Shown here piece by piece: positions 1 through 6,780 of a stretch of DNA of 12,330 nucleotides. Position 1 is the first letter of the stretch; each line of letters starts with the position of its first letter. Origin of the DNA: Bifidobacteriaceae bacterium (GTDB taxonomy: Bacteria; Actinomycetota; Actinomycetes; Actinomycetales; WQXJ01). Under the pieces are notes generated by a model. The model did not search any database. It saw only the letters and a program-made list of their open reading frames with translations, and was not told where the DNA came from. Location: contig JAITLE010000077.1 in assembly GCA_031278075.1 (NCBI GenBank), positions 1 to 12,330 on the forward strand, in the 5' to 3' direction. A program made the position numbers and the translations under genes.

Positions 1-239
1 TTCGCCGGGCCGACTCCCGTCACTTTCGACAGCTCCTCTGGGCGCGCAGCGGCCAAGTCGGCCACTCCTCCCCATTGAGCCAACAGCGCTTGAGCTAACT
101 CGAGCGCGCTGGCGCCGGCGCTGCCGGAGCCAAGCTGGATCGCGACCAACTCGGCATCGCTCAGGGCTGCCGTTCCCTGGCGCAGCAGCCGCTCCCGCGG
201 CCGGTCGTCGACCGGCACGTCCGTCATCCTCACAGTCAT
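1..239 (-). CDS. radC: RadC-family (JAMM/MPN-like) protein, N-terminal part only
   Basis: Only the first 79 or so codons are present; the gene runs off the left edge. The translation has the RadC N-terminal signature: RPRERLLRQG (residues 13-22), ALSDAELVAIQLGSGSAG and a helix-hairpin-helix stretch ending LSKVTGVGPA. The C-terminal metal-binding JAMM domain, which defines the family, would lie outside the window. RadC was first linked to DNA repair in E. coli, but its biochemical role is unsettled. The start is taken as ATG at 239. A second in-frame ATG at 227 fits family length equally well, and neither has a clear Shine-Dalgarno site (GTGAGG directly abuts the second). It lies downstream of the alpha/beta hydrolase on the same strand with a 101-base gap, so it is probably a separate unit. 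Confidence 0.85.
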   Translation of the reverse strand, partial: MTVRMTDVPVDDRPRERLLRQGTAALSDAELVAIQLGSGSAGASALELAQALLAQWGGVADLAAARPEELSKVTGVGPA

Positions 240-340
240 GTCAAGAACTCTGCCACGAGGGTCCGACACTTCTGACCGGTCATTGGCTGAGCACGCGCAG
301 GACCGAAGCATGAGAGACTCTCGGCCGAGCGGCGAGGATC
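240..340. other. Intergenic gap between hydrolase and radC
   Basis: This 101-base gap holds small symmetric elements: GAGAG-A-CTCTC at 312-322, the palindrome CTCGGCCGAG at 320-329 and the palindrome TGACCGGTCA at 273-282. No T-run follows the hairpins, so a rho-independent terminator is not convincing. No clear promoter for radC was found, and no SOS-box-like site was recognised. Confidence 0.4.
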
Positions 341-1336
341 TCAGGCGGTCAGCGCCCGCAACTCCGCGACGACACCGGCCTCCCAGCGCTGAGCGGTGGG
401 GGACGCTTTGGTGAAGGCGCCGCTCTCATGGGTCTGGCCGGCGAATCGCTTGAGCTGCGCGTCCACACCCGCCGCGGCGAGCCGCGCCGCATAGGCCTTA
501 GCGTCGCCACGCAGCAGATCGTATTGGGCGGCGAAGATCCTGGCCGGCGGCAAGCCCGCGAGGTCGGGCGCCAGCAGCGGCGAGGCGAGCGGCTCGCGCG
601 CCAGTGCGGGATCACCCAGATAGTCCCGGGCGATCTGCCTCAAACCCCGCGCCACCAAGAACGGCGGAGCGCCCATCCGCCAGGCGATCGCCCTGTCCAG
701 ATGCCCTCCGGTCAGATCCAGCGCGGGCACTTCCAACAGTTGGAGGCGCAGCGGCGCCCGTGCGCTGTCACGGTTCGCGAGCGCCACGGCAGCTGCGAGG
801 TTCGCGCCGGAGGAAGCCCCGCCAATCGCGAGTCGCTCCGGTGCGATCCCGACCGACGATGCCGACCGCCACAGCCATTCCAAAGCCGCCAGCCCCTGCC
901 GCAACGCGACGGGATAGGCGTGCTCGGGTGCGAGCGCGTAGTCGACCGCGGCCACGACAATCCCGGCCGCGTGGGCTCTGGACCGGTTGGCGATGTCGAC
1001 TGTTGGGAAGTCGAGGCCGCCTTGGCGGAACGCGCCCCCGAAGAACGTCAACAGCGCCCCGCGCCGGGTGTGGGGCGTTGTCGGCATGGTCTGCGGGTGG
1101 GGGGTGGCAGGCGTGGGCGGGATGTACAAGCGGACTCGGACCGGCGGGGCGCCTTCGACTGGGACACGCACGTCCCGAGTGGTGACCTCTTCGGGAGCTG
1201 GCGCCATGAACCGCGCGGCGAGCGCCTGGTTGACACGGGCAGCCTGTTCGCGCCACCCGGCCGGAGTCCGCTCGGGCCGGCCGGCGACCCGCCGGGCGAT
1301 GCGACGCGCCTCCTTGGCCACTGGATCAATCGGCAT
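341..1336 (-). CDS. HSL-type alpha/beta hydrolase (esterase/lipase family)
   Basis: A 331-residue putative carboxylesterase of the hormone-sensitive-lipase (GDSAG) type. The start is ATG at 1336, preceded by AGGAGG (1344-1349) at good spacing; a longer reading frame from TTG at 1351 would place that ribosome site inside the gene. The catalytic triad can be read as Ser175 in GASSG, Asp273 in YDLLRGD and His303 in GQTHESG. VDYALAPEHAYP (131-142) is typical of the family. Two usual residues differ: the oxyanion-hole HGGG is FGGA (Phe99), and the Asp of GDSAG is Ala174. A Pro/Thr-rich insert (73-90) precedes the oxyanion strand. The gene follows the MFS transporter by 201 bases on the same strand, so it may hydrolyse an imported ester or acylated sugar; this is inference. 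No signal peptide is visible, so a cytoplasmic location is likely. Confidence 0.85.
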   Translation of the reverse strand: MPIDPVAKEARRIARRVAGRPERTPAGWREQAARVNQALAARFMAPAPEEVTTRDVRVPVEGAPPVRVRLYIPPTPATPHPQTMPTTPHTRRGALLTFFGGAFRQGGLDFPTVDIANRSRAHAAGIVVAAVDYALAPEHAYPVALRQGLAALEWLWRSASSVGIAPERLAIGGASSGANLAAAVALANRDSARAPLRLQLLEVPALDLTGGHLDRAIAWRMGAPPFLVARGLRQIARDYLGDPALAREPLASPLLAPDLAGLPPARIFAAQYDLLRGDAKAYAARLAAAGVDAQLKRFAGQTHESGAFTKASPTAQRWEAGVVAELRALTA

Positions 1337-1537
1337 CCCAGTCCTCCTCAATAGGTCTCACGCCAATGGTCCGCCTCAGCCTCGATCCACCGATCCTCGC
1401 CTACTGCGCCGCCCCAGCCAGGCACGCTGGACGCCCCCGGCCCGCCGGGCAGGCCACCGGCCTGCCATCGCCGGCCAGGAACGCCCATCGCACCCGTCTA
1501 GTGCTGCTCGCTACGGCGATCATCGGTGGATCCAGGC
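1337..1537. other. Intergenic gap, with a GC hairpin, between MFS and hydrolase genes
   Basis: This stretch contains a perfect 8-bp stem with a 3-base loop, GGCAGGCC-ACC-GGCCTGCC (1448-1466). It may slow or end transcription from the transporter gene, but it has no U-tract. An 11-bp perfect inverted repeat (GATCCACCGAT 1384-1394, ATCGGTGGATC 1522-1532) spans much of the gap and could be chance. The hydrolase ribosome binding site lies at 1344-1349. Small open frames here look like shadows rather than genes. Confidence 0.4.
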
Positions 1538-2773
1538 TCAGCGCACGCTCCGAATCGGGATCACCAGGACAATCGCGGCCAGCGCGGCCGCCCCGGCGAA
1601 CCCGAACAACGCGCGGTAACCGGCGACCTTGATCACGGTGGCGGCGATCCCGGGCGCCAGCATCTGGCCGCCCGCTTGAGCGATGTTCAGGATGCCGAGT
1701 TGCTTGCCGGCCTGGGCGGCGGCGGGCAAGACCTGAGTCATGAGCGCCTGGTCGACAGACAGATAGGCGCCATAACCCAGGCCGGCCACGACCAGCGAGA
1801 TCGCCACCCCGGGCACTGTGGGGCTGGCCAGCGGGAAGATGACGGACGCGCCGATCAACGCCGAGGCGACGATCACGACCACCTTGCGCCGCCCGAGCCG
1901 GTCGGAGATCCACCCGCCGGGCACGATCGCGGCGAGAATCGCCGCGAGGAGCGCCGCTGAGAGCAGCGGATAAACCGCCGCCGCGGAGTCCTGGTCAAGC
2001 CCGCAATAGTCTTCGAGCAGGTACAGCAGGAACGAGTAGATCCCCCAGAACCCGGTGATCAGCACGAGGCGCGCCGCGAACACCCAAGCGAAATCCGGAT
2101 GCCGCCGGGGCGAGACCCAGAACGAGCGCAACTCGTGGCGCCATGACAGCTGTGGTTCGCGCGGCAGCAGGCGCGAGTCGCGGCGTAGCGTCAGCGCCAG
2201 CGGCGCGCCCAGCACCAGACAGAACGCGGCGCAAGCGGCGAAGCCGGTCTGCACGCGCTGCGCGAACAAGGACAGGGCTAGCACTCCGCCGAGCACGCCC
2301 AGGTAGGCGCCCGCCCCGCCCAGCGCGGAGACCATGCCGCGTCGTTCGACCGGCGTGCGGTCGGCGACGATCGCCGTGAGCGGCGCCGCGAACATCGAGT
2401 AGAAGATCTGGGTGCCGCATGCGGCCGCCAGGATCAGGGGGAATGCCCTCGCCACAGAGAACACCGCGACGCACAGCGCGATCCCGACCACGCCGGCGCC
2501 GATCCATGGCGCGCGCCTGCCCCACCGTGTCCGCGTCCGGTCGGAGACCGCCCCCCAGACGGGCTGTGCGATGATCGCGCACACCGCCGCGAGAGTGCCC
2601 ACGAGCCCGTAGCGCTCCACTTTGGACGCCGGGTCGATGTCTTCGAGCCACAGTGGCAACAGATATGTCGCCGCGCCGCCGTTGGACATGTTGACCACGA
2701 GTTGGAGTCCGAAGTAGGCGGCCATGAGCCGCCCGAGGCGGACTGGCGCCGGGTATGGGGTGCTGGTCGCCAC
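1538..2773 (-). CDS. MFS transporter, sugar-type
   Basis: A 411-residue integral membrane transporter of the major facilitator superfamily with about 12 hydrophobic segments. The start is GTG at 2773 behind AAGGAGG with 7-base spacing; the frame stays open further upstream but would run into the divergent promoter region. The loop between segments 2 and 3 carries SDRTRTRWGRRAPW (77-90), a motif A variant seen in sugar/cation symporter-like MFS proteins. A second copy, GGWISDRLGRRKV (286-298), marks the start of the second half. A charged central loop (197-226) separates the halves. It diverges from a LacI-type regulator, the classic layout for a sugar uptake gene under a dedicated repressor. 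The substrate cannot be read from sequence; a glycoside or acylated sugar fits the neighbouring esterase, but this is inference. Confidence 0.88.
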   Translation of the reverse strand: MATSTPYPAPVRLGRLMAAYFGLQLVVNMSNGGAATYLLPLWLEDIDPASKVERYGLVGTLAAVCAIIAQPVWGAVSDRTRTRWGRRAPWIGAGVVGIALCVAVFSVARAFPLILAAACGTQIFYSMFAAPLTAIVADRTPVERRGMVSALGGAGAYLGVLGGVLALSLFAQRVQTGFAACAAFCLVLGAPLALTLRRDSRLLPREPQLSWRHELRSFWVSPRRHPDFAWVFAARLVLITGFWGIYSFLLYLLEDYCGLDQDSAAAVYPLLSAALLAAILAAIVPGGWISDRLGRRKVVVIVASALIGASVIFPLASPTVPGVAISLVVAGLGYGAYLSVDQALMTQVLPAAAQAGKQLGILNIAQAGGQMLAPGIAATVIKVAGYRALFGFAGAAALAAIVLVIPIRSVR

Positions 2774-2964
2774 GCTGCGTCCTCCTTGGTGGTGTTCGCC
2801 AGGCTGATAAAGTGCTTTCCGAAAAGGAGTCATGACAAGCTTATAGCTTCGCCCGCCCGCGCGCGAGGGCGCCTCAAGTAGGCTCATGGCGGCGACGCGC
2901 GCGGCCGTCGGGACGAACGAGGCGGGCGCGGCCGGTCGGCATCGTGCTTCGGATAGGAGGTGGC
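2774..2964. promoter_or_regulatory. Divergent MFS/LacI control region with two palindromes
   Basis: This 191-base gap should hold both promoters. Two symmetric sites stand out against the GC-rich background. CTTTCCGAAAAG (2815-2826) is a near-palindrome centred on CG with 5 of 6 paired positions matching, the symmetry typical of LacI-family operators. AAGCT-TAT-AGCTT (2837-2849) is a perfect palindrome with a 3-base centre. On the minus strand TTGTCA, just after the second palindrome, could be a -35 element, which would put the first palindrome between -35 and the transporter start. No convincing -10 at the ideal distance was found. Autoregulation of the repressor is plausible but not shown. 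Confidence 0.5.
2955..2960 (+). promoter_or_regulatory. Ribosome binding site of the lacI-type gene
   Basis: AGGAGG lies four bases before ATG 2965 (GGAGGT overlapping). It decides the start against the upstream GTG at 2944. Confidence 0.8.
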
Positions 2965-3966
2965 ATGGCTGGGGAGCACCCCACGATTTACGACGTGGCG
3001 GCGCGGGCGGGCGTCAGCATCGGGACGGTGTCGAAGGCGCTCAACGCTTCGGGGAAGGTCTCGGACCAGACGCGGCGGCGGGTGCTCGACGCCGTCCAAA
3101 CCCTCGGTTTTGTGCCGAAGGAGGCCGCCCAAGCGCGGGCACGCCGCGGGAGCGGGCGAATCGGGGTGTTCGCGCCGTTCTCGACATACCCGTCGTTCGG
3201 CGAACGGCTGAGCGGTGTGCTCGCGGCGCTGCCGCCGCGGCGTCTGGATGTGGCGGTGTTCGACGTCCAATCCGCCGCGGACTCCGGGCGGGTGCTGGAG
3301 ACGCTGCCGGCGCTGCGCTCGCTGGACGGGGTGATCGTGATGTCTGTGCCGGTGGGACGCAAAGCTGCGGCCGCGCTGCGCCAAGGCGGCCTGCCGGCCG
3401 TGTTCGTGGACGTGCCCGACTCGGGTTTCCCCTCGGTCACCGTCGACGACCAGATGGGAGGACGGCTCGCCGCTGGAGCCCTGCTCGCCGCCGGCAAGCG
3501 GCGGTTGGCGTTCCTGGGGCAGCGCCAAGCACTGGGCTCGCTCGACTCGCCGTCACGGCGGCGGCTGGACGGCTTCGCCGCCGCGCTCGAGGCGGCGGGC
3601 CGACGGTTGCCGGACACCTCGATCGTGTTGACCGGCCGTTCCTTCGCGGAGGCGGTCGCGACCGCTGAGGCGCTCCTGGACCGGGGCGACCCGCCGGACG
3701 GGGTGTTCGCCCACACCGACGAGCTGGCCGCCGCAGTCCACTTGGCGGCGCGACGGCGCGGGCTGGCGGCGCCTGGGGACGTGGCGATAATCGGGTTCGA
3801 CGACTCGACGCTCGCTGAGGCCCTCGAGCTGACGACCATTCGCCAGCCCTTGAGGGAATCCGGGCAGTGGGCCTTGCGGACCCTGGTCGCGATGATGGAC
3901 GACCCGGCCGCCGCCGCACCGTCCCTGACCCTGCCGGTGGAACTGGTGCGCAGGCGGTCGGCGTAG
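2965..3966 (+). CDS. LacI-family transcriptional regulator
   Basis: A 333-residue repressor. The start is ATG at 2965 directly behind AGGAGG (2955-2960); an upstream in-frame GTG at 2944 would put that site inside the gene. The N-terminal helix-turn-helix reads TIYDVAARAGVSIGTVSKAL (7-26). A periplasmic-binding-protein-like ligand domain follows, from IGVFAPF (66 onward) to the family end pattern GDVAIIGFDDSTLAEAL and TTIRQPL. In most LacI proteins the hinge reads P-N-x-x-A-R-x-L; here it is PKEAAQAR, with Lys, Gln and Arg at the Asn, Arg and Leu positions. The Leu usually wedges into the operator minor groove, so DNA contact may differ. It probably represses the divergent MFS gene in response to the transported sugar. 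Confidence 0.92.
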   Translation: MAGEHPTIYDVAARAGVSIGTVSKALNASGKVSDQTRRRVLDAVQTLGFVPKEAAQARARRGSGRIGVFAPFSTYPSFGERLSGVLAALPPRRLDVAVFDVQSAADSGRVLETLPALRSLDGVIVMSVPVGRKAAAALRQGGLPAVFVDVPDSGFPSVTVDDQMGGRLAAGALLAAGKRRLAFLGQRQALGSLDSPSRRRLDGFAAALEAAGRRLPDTSIVLTGRSFAEAVATAEALLDRGDPPDGVFAHTDELAAAVHLAARRRGLAAPGDVAIIGFDDSTLAEALELTTIRQPLRESGQWALRTLVAMMDDPAAAAPSLTLPVELVRRRSA

Positions 3967-4126
3967 CCGAACGCCAGGTGCGACCGGTCTGGGACCGGAC
4001 GCGGCGCCGCTGGGCTGAGCGGCTGGGCTGAGCTGCGGGGCCGAGCTGGGTTGGGACGGGGCGCTGTGCCGCGCGGCCGGGCTGGGACCGGACGCGGCGC
4101 GGCCCCGCGCGGCCCCGCGGGGCGGG
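3967..4126. repeat. Convergent intergenic region with short direct repeats
   Basis: Two genes end towards each other here. The region is extremely GC-rich and repetitive. CTGGGACCGGACGCGGCGC occurs at 3989-4007 and again at 4082-4100. GCTGGGCTGAGC is repeated at 4009-4020 and 4022-4033, one base apart. CCCCGCGGGG (4113-4122) is a perfect palindrome near the end of the minus-strand gene and may act as a bidirectional stop, but no T-run is present. Confidence 0.6.
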
Positions 4127-4774
4127 CTAGGCGCCGCGGGGCGGGCGGACCAGGTCCGCGAGCAGCCGATCGAGCTGGTCGGTCGTGGCCCAGCCGTTGA
4201 CCGTGACCCGGCCTGTGGCGTCGATCCGCACTTCCAGGCGATCCGGCAGGTCGGCCAGGCGGGGCTCGAACTCCTTCAAACGGTCGGTCAAGAAATGGAA
4301 CCGTTGGTTGGCCGACCCGACCCAGGGTCGCGTCAGATCGATTTGATCGGCCAGGTACGGCCCGTCGACCAGCAGATCCGTGGCCGCGAGCAGATCGGCC
4401 GCCCCGCGCGGCGCAGTCGGCCCTTCGAGGAACTCCCGCTCGAAGCCGGTGAACGTCATGACCGTCAGCCCGCCGCCGCGGGCGAGCGCCGCGAACTCGG
4501 CGAACGCCGCCGCTTGCTCGAACGGCTCACCTCCCAGGAGGGTCACGCCGTCGACACCCAAATCCCGCGCCGCGCCAAGGGCGTCCGCCGCGAGATCAGC
4601 CGGGGAGGCGTCCCAGCCACCCCGCGTCCCCAAGAGGTGCGGGTTGAAACAACCCACGCAGCGGATCGAGCAGCCCTGCGCCCAAACCGCGAACCGCCTG
4701 CCGGGGCCTTCGGCCTCGGTCACGCGCCGGACCGCCCCGATCCGCAGCAGGCGCGGCGCCCCGTCAGACGTCAA
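4127..4774 (-). CDS. NrdG-like radical-SAM / 4Fe-4S activating protein
   Basis: A 215-residue protein from the proposed TTG start at 4774, which overlaps the end of the upstream gene by 11 bases and has a GGCGGA-like site in front. The frame stays open to 4825, but that would lie deeper within the upstream gene. The cluster motif CSIRCVGC (Cys35, Cys39, Cys42, CxxxCxxC) is preceded by AEGPGRRFAVWAQG. LLGGEPF (79-85) and DLLVDGPY (133-140), then WVGSANQRFHFLT, follow the pattern of anaerobic ribonucleotide reductase activases (NrdG), which use S-adenosylmethionine to make a glycyl radical. No glycyl-radical enzyme is adjacent. It instead closes the Ycf46/DUF1257/DUF2997 gene run, so it may be a repurposed family member acting on a partner encoded there. 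The family call is firm; the role is unknown. Confidence 0.8.
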   Translation of the reverse strand: MTSDGAPRLLRIGAVRRVTEAEGPGRRFAVWAQGCSIRCVGCFNPHLLGTRGGWDASPADLAADALGAARDLGVDGVTLLGGEPFEQAAAFAEFAALARGGGLTVMTFTGFEREFLEGPTAPRGAADLLAATDLLVDGPYLADQIDLTRPWVGSANQRFHFLTDRLKEFEPRLADLPDRLEVRIDATGRVTVNGWATTDQLDRLLADLVRPPRGA

Positions 4775-5912
4775 GGATCCGCCCCTGGTGCGGCGCGAGA
4801 CGAGTCGGCGCCACCCCGAACACAACCTTCCCCCGCAGCCGCAGGGCCTCGTGGGGTTGCAGCCCAGCGGCCCGTGTCAGATCGTCGAGGTTCGCGAAGC
4901 CGCCCCGTTCCGCGCGCACCGCGACGATCCGCTCCGCCGTCTGCCGCCCGATGCCGACCGCTTGCGCCAACTCCCCCGCCGACGCGGTGTTCGCGTCCAG
5001 CGAGGCGGCTTGGGCGGCCCGGGCTGGTTCGGCCGTGGGCTGGGCGCCGCCCAGCATGGTGACCTCACGGCGGCGGCCGAGCCGCCGCGCCTGGTGGTCA
5101 GAGCCGAGCGGTTGGCCAAGGGGGCCAAGCCCAGCGGCCGCCCCGGCCGCTACCCCGGCGGCGAAGCCGGGCGCGCCGGATGCGGCCGGCGGAGTCTCGG
5201 CGGCGTAGTACTGGCCCAGATCAGCGGCGGCGGCCCAAGCGTCCGCCGGCCCTGCCTGCGCCGACCCGGGCCAAGCGGTCGGAGCGGGATTGATGTGGGC
5301 CGCGGCGGGGTACGCCCCAGCCTCATTCGGGTAGGGCTGCGGCGGGATCGGGTAGGTCGGGGCCGTGGCGGGGTAGGCGCCGGCCGTGGCGGGGTGCGGC
5401 GGCGGCGCAGTGGGATAGGCCTGCTGCGGGCCGGGATAAGCCGGCCCGCCTGCGGCCGGGGCGAACTGAGCCGGCGGCGTGGCGGCCCCGCTAGCGGTCT
5501 GCGCCTGAGGCGCCCGCTGCTCCCCTAACATTTCCTGCAGCGTGGCTCTGGCGACCACATCCCATTCGGCGCGCCAGACCAGGTAAGGGCGGCGTAAAGC
5601 GAAGGCGTAAGCGATCTGGACAACCCACATCGCCACCGCGACCGTGACACCGTCGAAGCCGCCGTTCTCGCCGCTCCACAACTCGACGGCGATGCACGAG
5701 ATGGCTGCGGTCACGACGGAGACCATGGCCGCCACCGTGAATCTCCGTTGGCGGACCCGCACCGCGATGTTGATGCAGGCGATGAAGCCTAGGATGCCGA
5801 ACCCCAGGATGGGCCAGAGCATCCAAATGCTGCGCCTGACACACCACCAGGCGTTGGAGAGGAGCCGGTAGGCGTCGCGGGACACGCCCGGCGTCGCCCT
5901 GATCAGGGTCAT
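4764..5912 (-). CDS. Three-TM protein with Tyr-Pro-rich linker and C-terminal HhH domain
   Basis: 382 residues, ATG at 5912 behind GGGGAG. Three hydrophobic segments (about 30-51, 58-77 and 88-106) anchor the N-terminal third. A long low-complexity linker (about 135-300) follows, rich in Pro, Ala and Gly with repeated Tyr-Pro pairs between 158 and 202. The C-terminal domain (305-366) resembles the ComEA-type helix-hairpin-helix: LDANTASAGELAQAVGIG, then TAERIVAVRAERGGFANLDDL. Such domains usually bind DNA non-specifically, though some mediate protein contacts. The likely product is a membrane-tethered tail with a DNA- or protein-binding tip. It is not a normal ComEA, which has one TM and no such linker. 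It lies 11 bases after the DUF2997 gene and overlaps the radical-SAM gene, so it belongs to the same transcript. Its function is unknown. Confidence 0.8.
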   Translation of the reverse strand: MTLIRATPGVSRDAYRLLSNAWWCVRRSIWMLWPILGFGILGFIACINIAVRVRQRRFTVAAMVSVVTAAISCIAVELWSGENGGFDGVTVAVAMWVVQIAYAFALRRPYLVWRAEWDVVARATLQEMLGEQRAPQAQTASGAATPPAQFAPAAGGPAYPGPQQAYPTAPPPHPATAGAYPATAPTYPIPPQPYPNEAGAYPAAAHINPAPTAWPGSAQAGPADAWAAAADLGQYYAAETPPAASGAPGFAAGVAAGAAAGLGPLGQPLGSDHQARRLGRRREVTMLGGAQPTAEPARAAQAASLDANTASAGELAQAVGIGRQTAERIVAVRAERGGFANLDDLTRAAGLQPHEALRLRGKVVFGVAPTRLAPHQGRILDV

Positions 5913-5923
5913 GAGCCGCTCCC

Positions 5924-6169
5924 CTAGTGGTGGAGTTCGTCGTCCACATCGACGGAATCCATCTGCGTGGCAGTGTTGTAATCAGCGGTGAAGGCGCTTT
6001 CCACGGTCTGCGCCTCCAACAGCTCCTCAAGCATTGGGATCACCTCGACACATTTGGCGCCCGTGATCCCCAGTGTTTCGGCGACAATCGAGCCGTCGGG
6101 GGCGATGCGCAGCCGGATGCGCTCCCCGGGCGCCAGACCGGGCCACGTGGGCTGCGACGATCCGGCCAT
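5924..6169 (-). CDS. DUF2997 small protein
   Basis: 81 residues. The ATG at 6169 shares one base with the DUF1257 stop (TGATG), so translation is probably coupled. The core RIRLRIAPDGSIVAE (17-31) followed by GITGAKCVEV (34-43) and a short helix LEELLE matches the DUF2997 pattern: a beta strand with PDG, then a G-x-x-G-x-x-C segment. Members are about 60-80 residues and tend to sit beside DUF1257 and Ycf46-type ATPase genes. The acidic tail (VDVDDELHH) is not part of the core pattern. The conserved Cys40 could bind a cofactor or act as a reactive thiol, but this is untested. The family assignment is from remembered motifs and a profile search would settle it. Confidence 0.75.
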   Translation of the reverse strand: MAGSSQPTWPGLAPGERIRLRIAPDGSIVAETLGITGAKCVEVIPMLEELLEAQTVESAFTADYNTATQMDSVDVDDELHH

Positions 6170-6780
6170 CAGAGATTCACCGCCTGGAGGACCAACGCGA
6201 CGGCGCCGTCATCCTCGACCGTCTCCGACTCGATCGCCAACCCCGCCGAACCGGCGTGTTGCCGCAGCCGCCGCAACACCGCATCCTGGACGCGCAGGCC
6301 GTAAGCGCGGTCCAACGCGTCGGCGATCTCGTCGGCGCGGCCTTGGCCGACCCGACCCGTGAAGCTGGCGTTCCACACACCACTCCGGTCAGCTCTGAAG
6401 TCGGCCCGCACGTCCTGCCAGGTCGCGGTCACGCAGTCGGCGTCCTGAGTGACCCGCGCCCCGACATCGGCCAGCGCGGTCACCAGCAGCGGCCGGTTCC
6501 GGATCCTGGTGGGCACGTGCTGCACCACCGCTGGCGGAGCCGCCTGATGGCCCGGCACCGCGGTCGGCCGGATGTCCTGGCCGCGCACGGCCCAAGCCTG
6601 GGCGGCCAGCTCCTCCGCGGCGCTGCGCCGGCCCTGCGCCGCTGAGGTCGCGGCCGCGTCGACGCCCTGGCGCTGCGCGTCCCACGCCTGATCCCTCGCC
6701 CTCTGGTTGGCGGCGCGGCTGGCCCGCACCGCCGTGATGATGCCCATCATCAGGGGGACCAACGCGACTTCCACGCTCAT
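6169..6780 (-). CDS. DUF1257 (Ycf35-like) protein with N-terminal hydrophobic segment
   Basis: 203 residues; the ATG at 6780 overlaps the ATPase stop as TGATG. The C-terminal half (about 91-202) fits DUF1257, the family of plastid Ycf35: an early TRIRNRPLLVTALADVG helix, a central beta region with ADFRADRSGVWNASF, then RAYGLRVQDAVLRRLRQHAG and a closing SETVEDDGAVALVLQ. Typical members are about 110-130 residues and begin near that first helix. Here about 90 extra residues precede it: a hydrophobic stretch (3-18) and an Ala/Arg/Gln-rich, probably helical segment (19-66). This would suit a membrane anchor with a stalk. The family's biochemical function is not established; co-occurrence with Ycf46 suggests it is a partner or substrate adaptor of the ATPase. 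Confidence 0.75.
   Translation of the reverse strand: MSVEVALVPLMMGIITAVRASRAANQRARDQAWDAQRQGVDAAATSAAQGRRSAAEELAAQAWAVRGQDIRPTAVPGHQAAPPAVVQHVPTRIRNRPLLVTALADVGARVTQDADCVTATWQDVRADFRADRSGVWNASFTGRVGQGRADEIADALDRAYGLRVQDAVLRRLRQHAGSAGLAIESETVEDDGAVALVLQAVNL

Noticed and set aside
240..340. SOS-box control of radC
   Set aside because: No GAAC-N4-GTTC-like site is present; the only palindrome (TGACCGGTCA) does not resemble it.
428..1354. A 308-residue plus-strand open frame opposite the hydrolase
   Set aside because: It is antisense to a gene with a complete catalytic triad and a good ribosome site, and its Arg/Gly/Pro-rich composition is typical of a shadow frame.
1448..1466. Rho-independent terminator after the MFS gene
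   Set aside because: The stem is perfect but short, lies 72 bases past the stop codon and has no U-tract, so it is noted only as a hairpin.
1384..1532. 11-bp perfect inverted repeat (GATCCACCGAT / ATCGGTGGATC) as ends of a small mobile element
   Set aside because: The arms are 127 bases apart and a match of this length at that range is expected by chance about once in a window this size. There is no target duplication and no internal gene.
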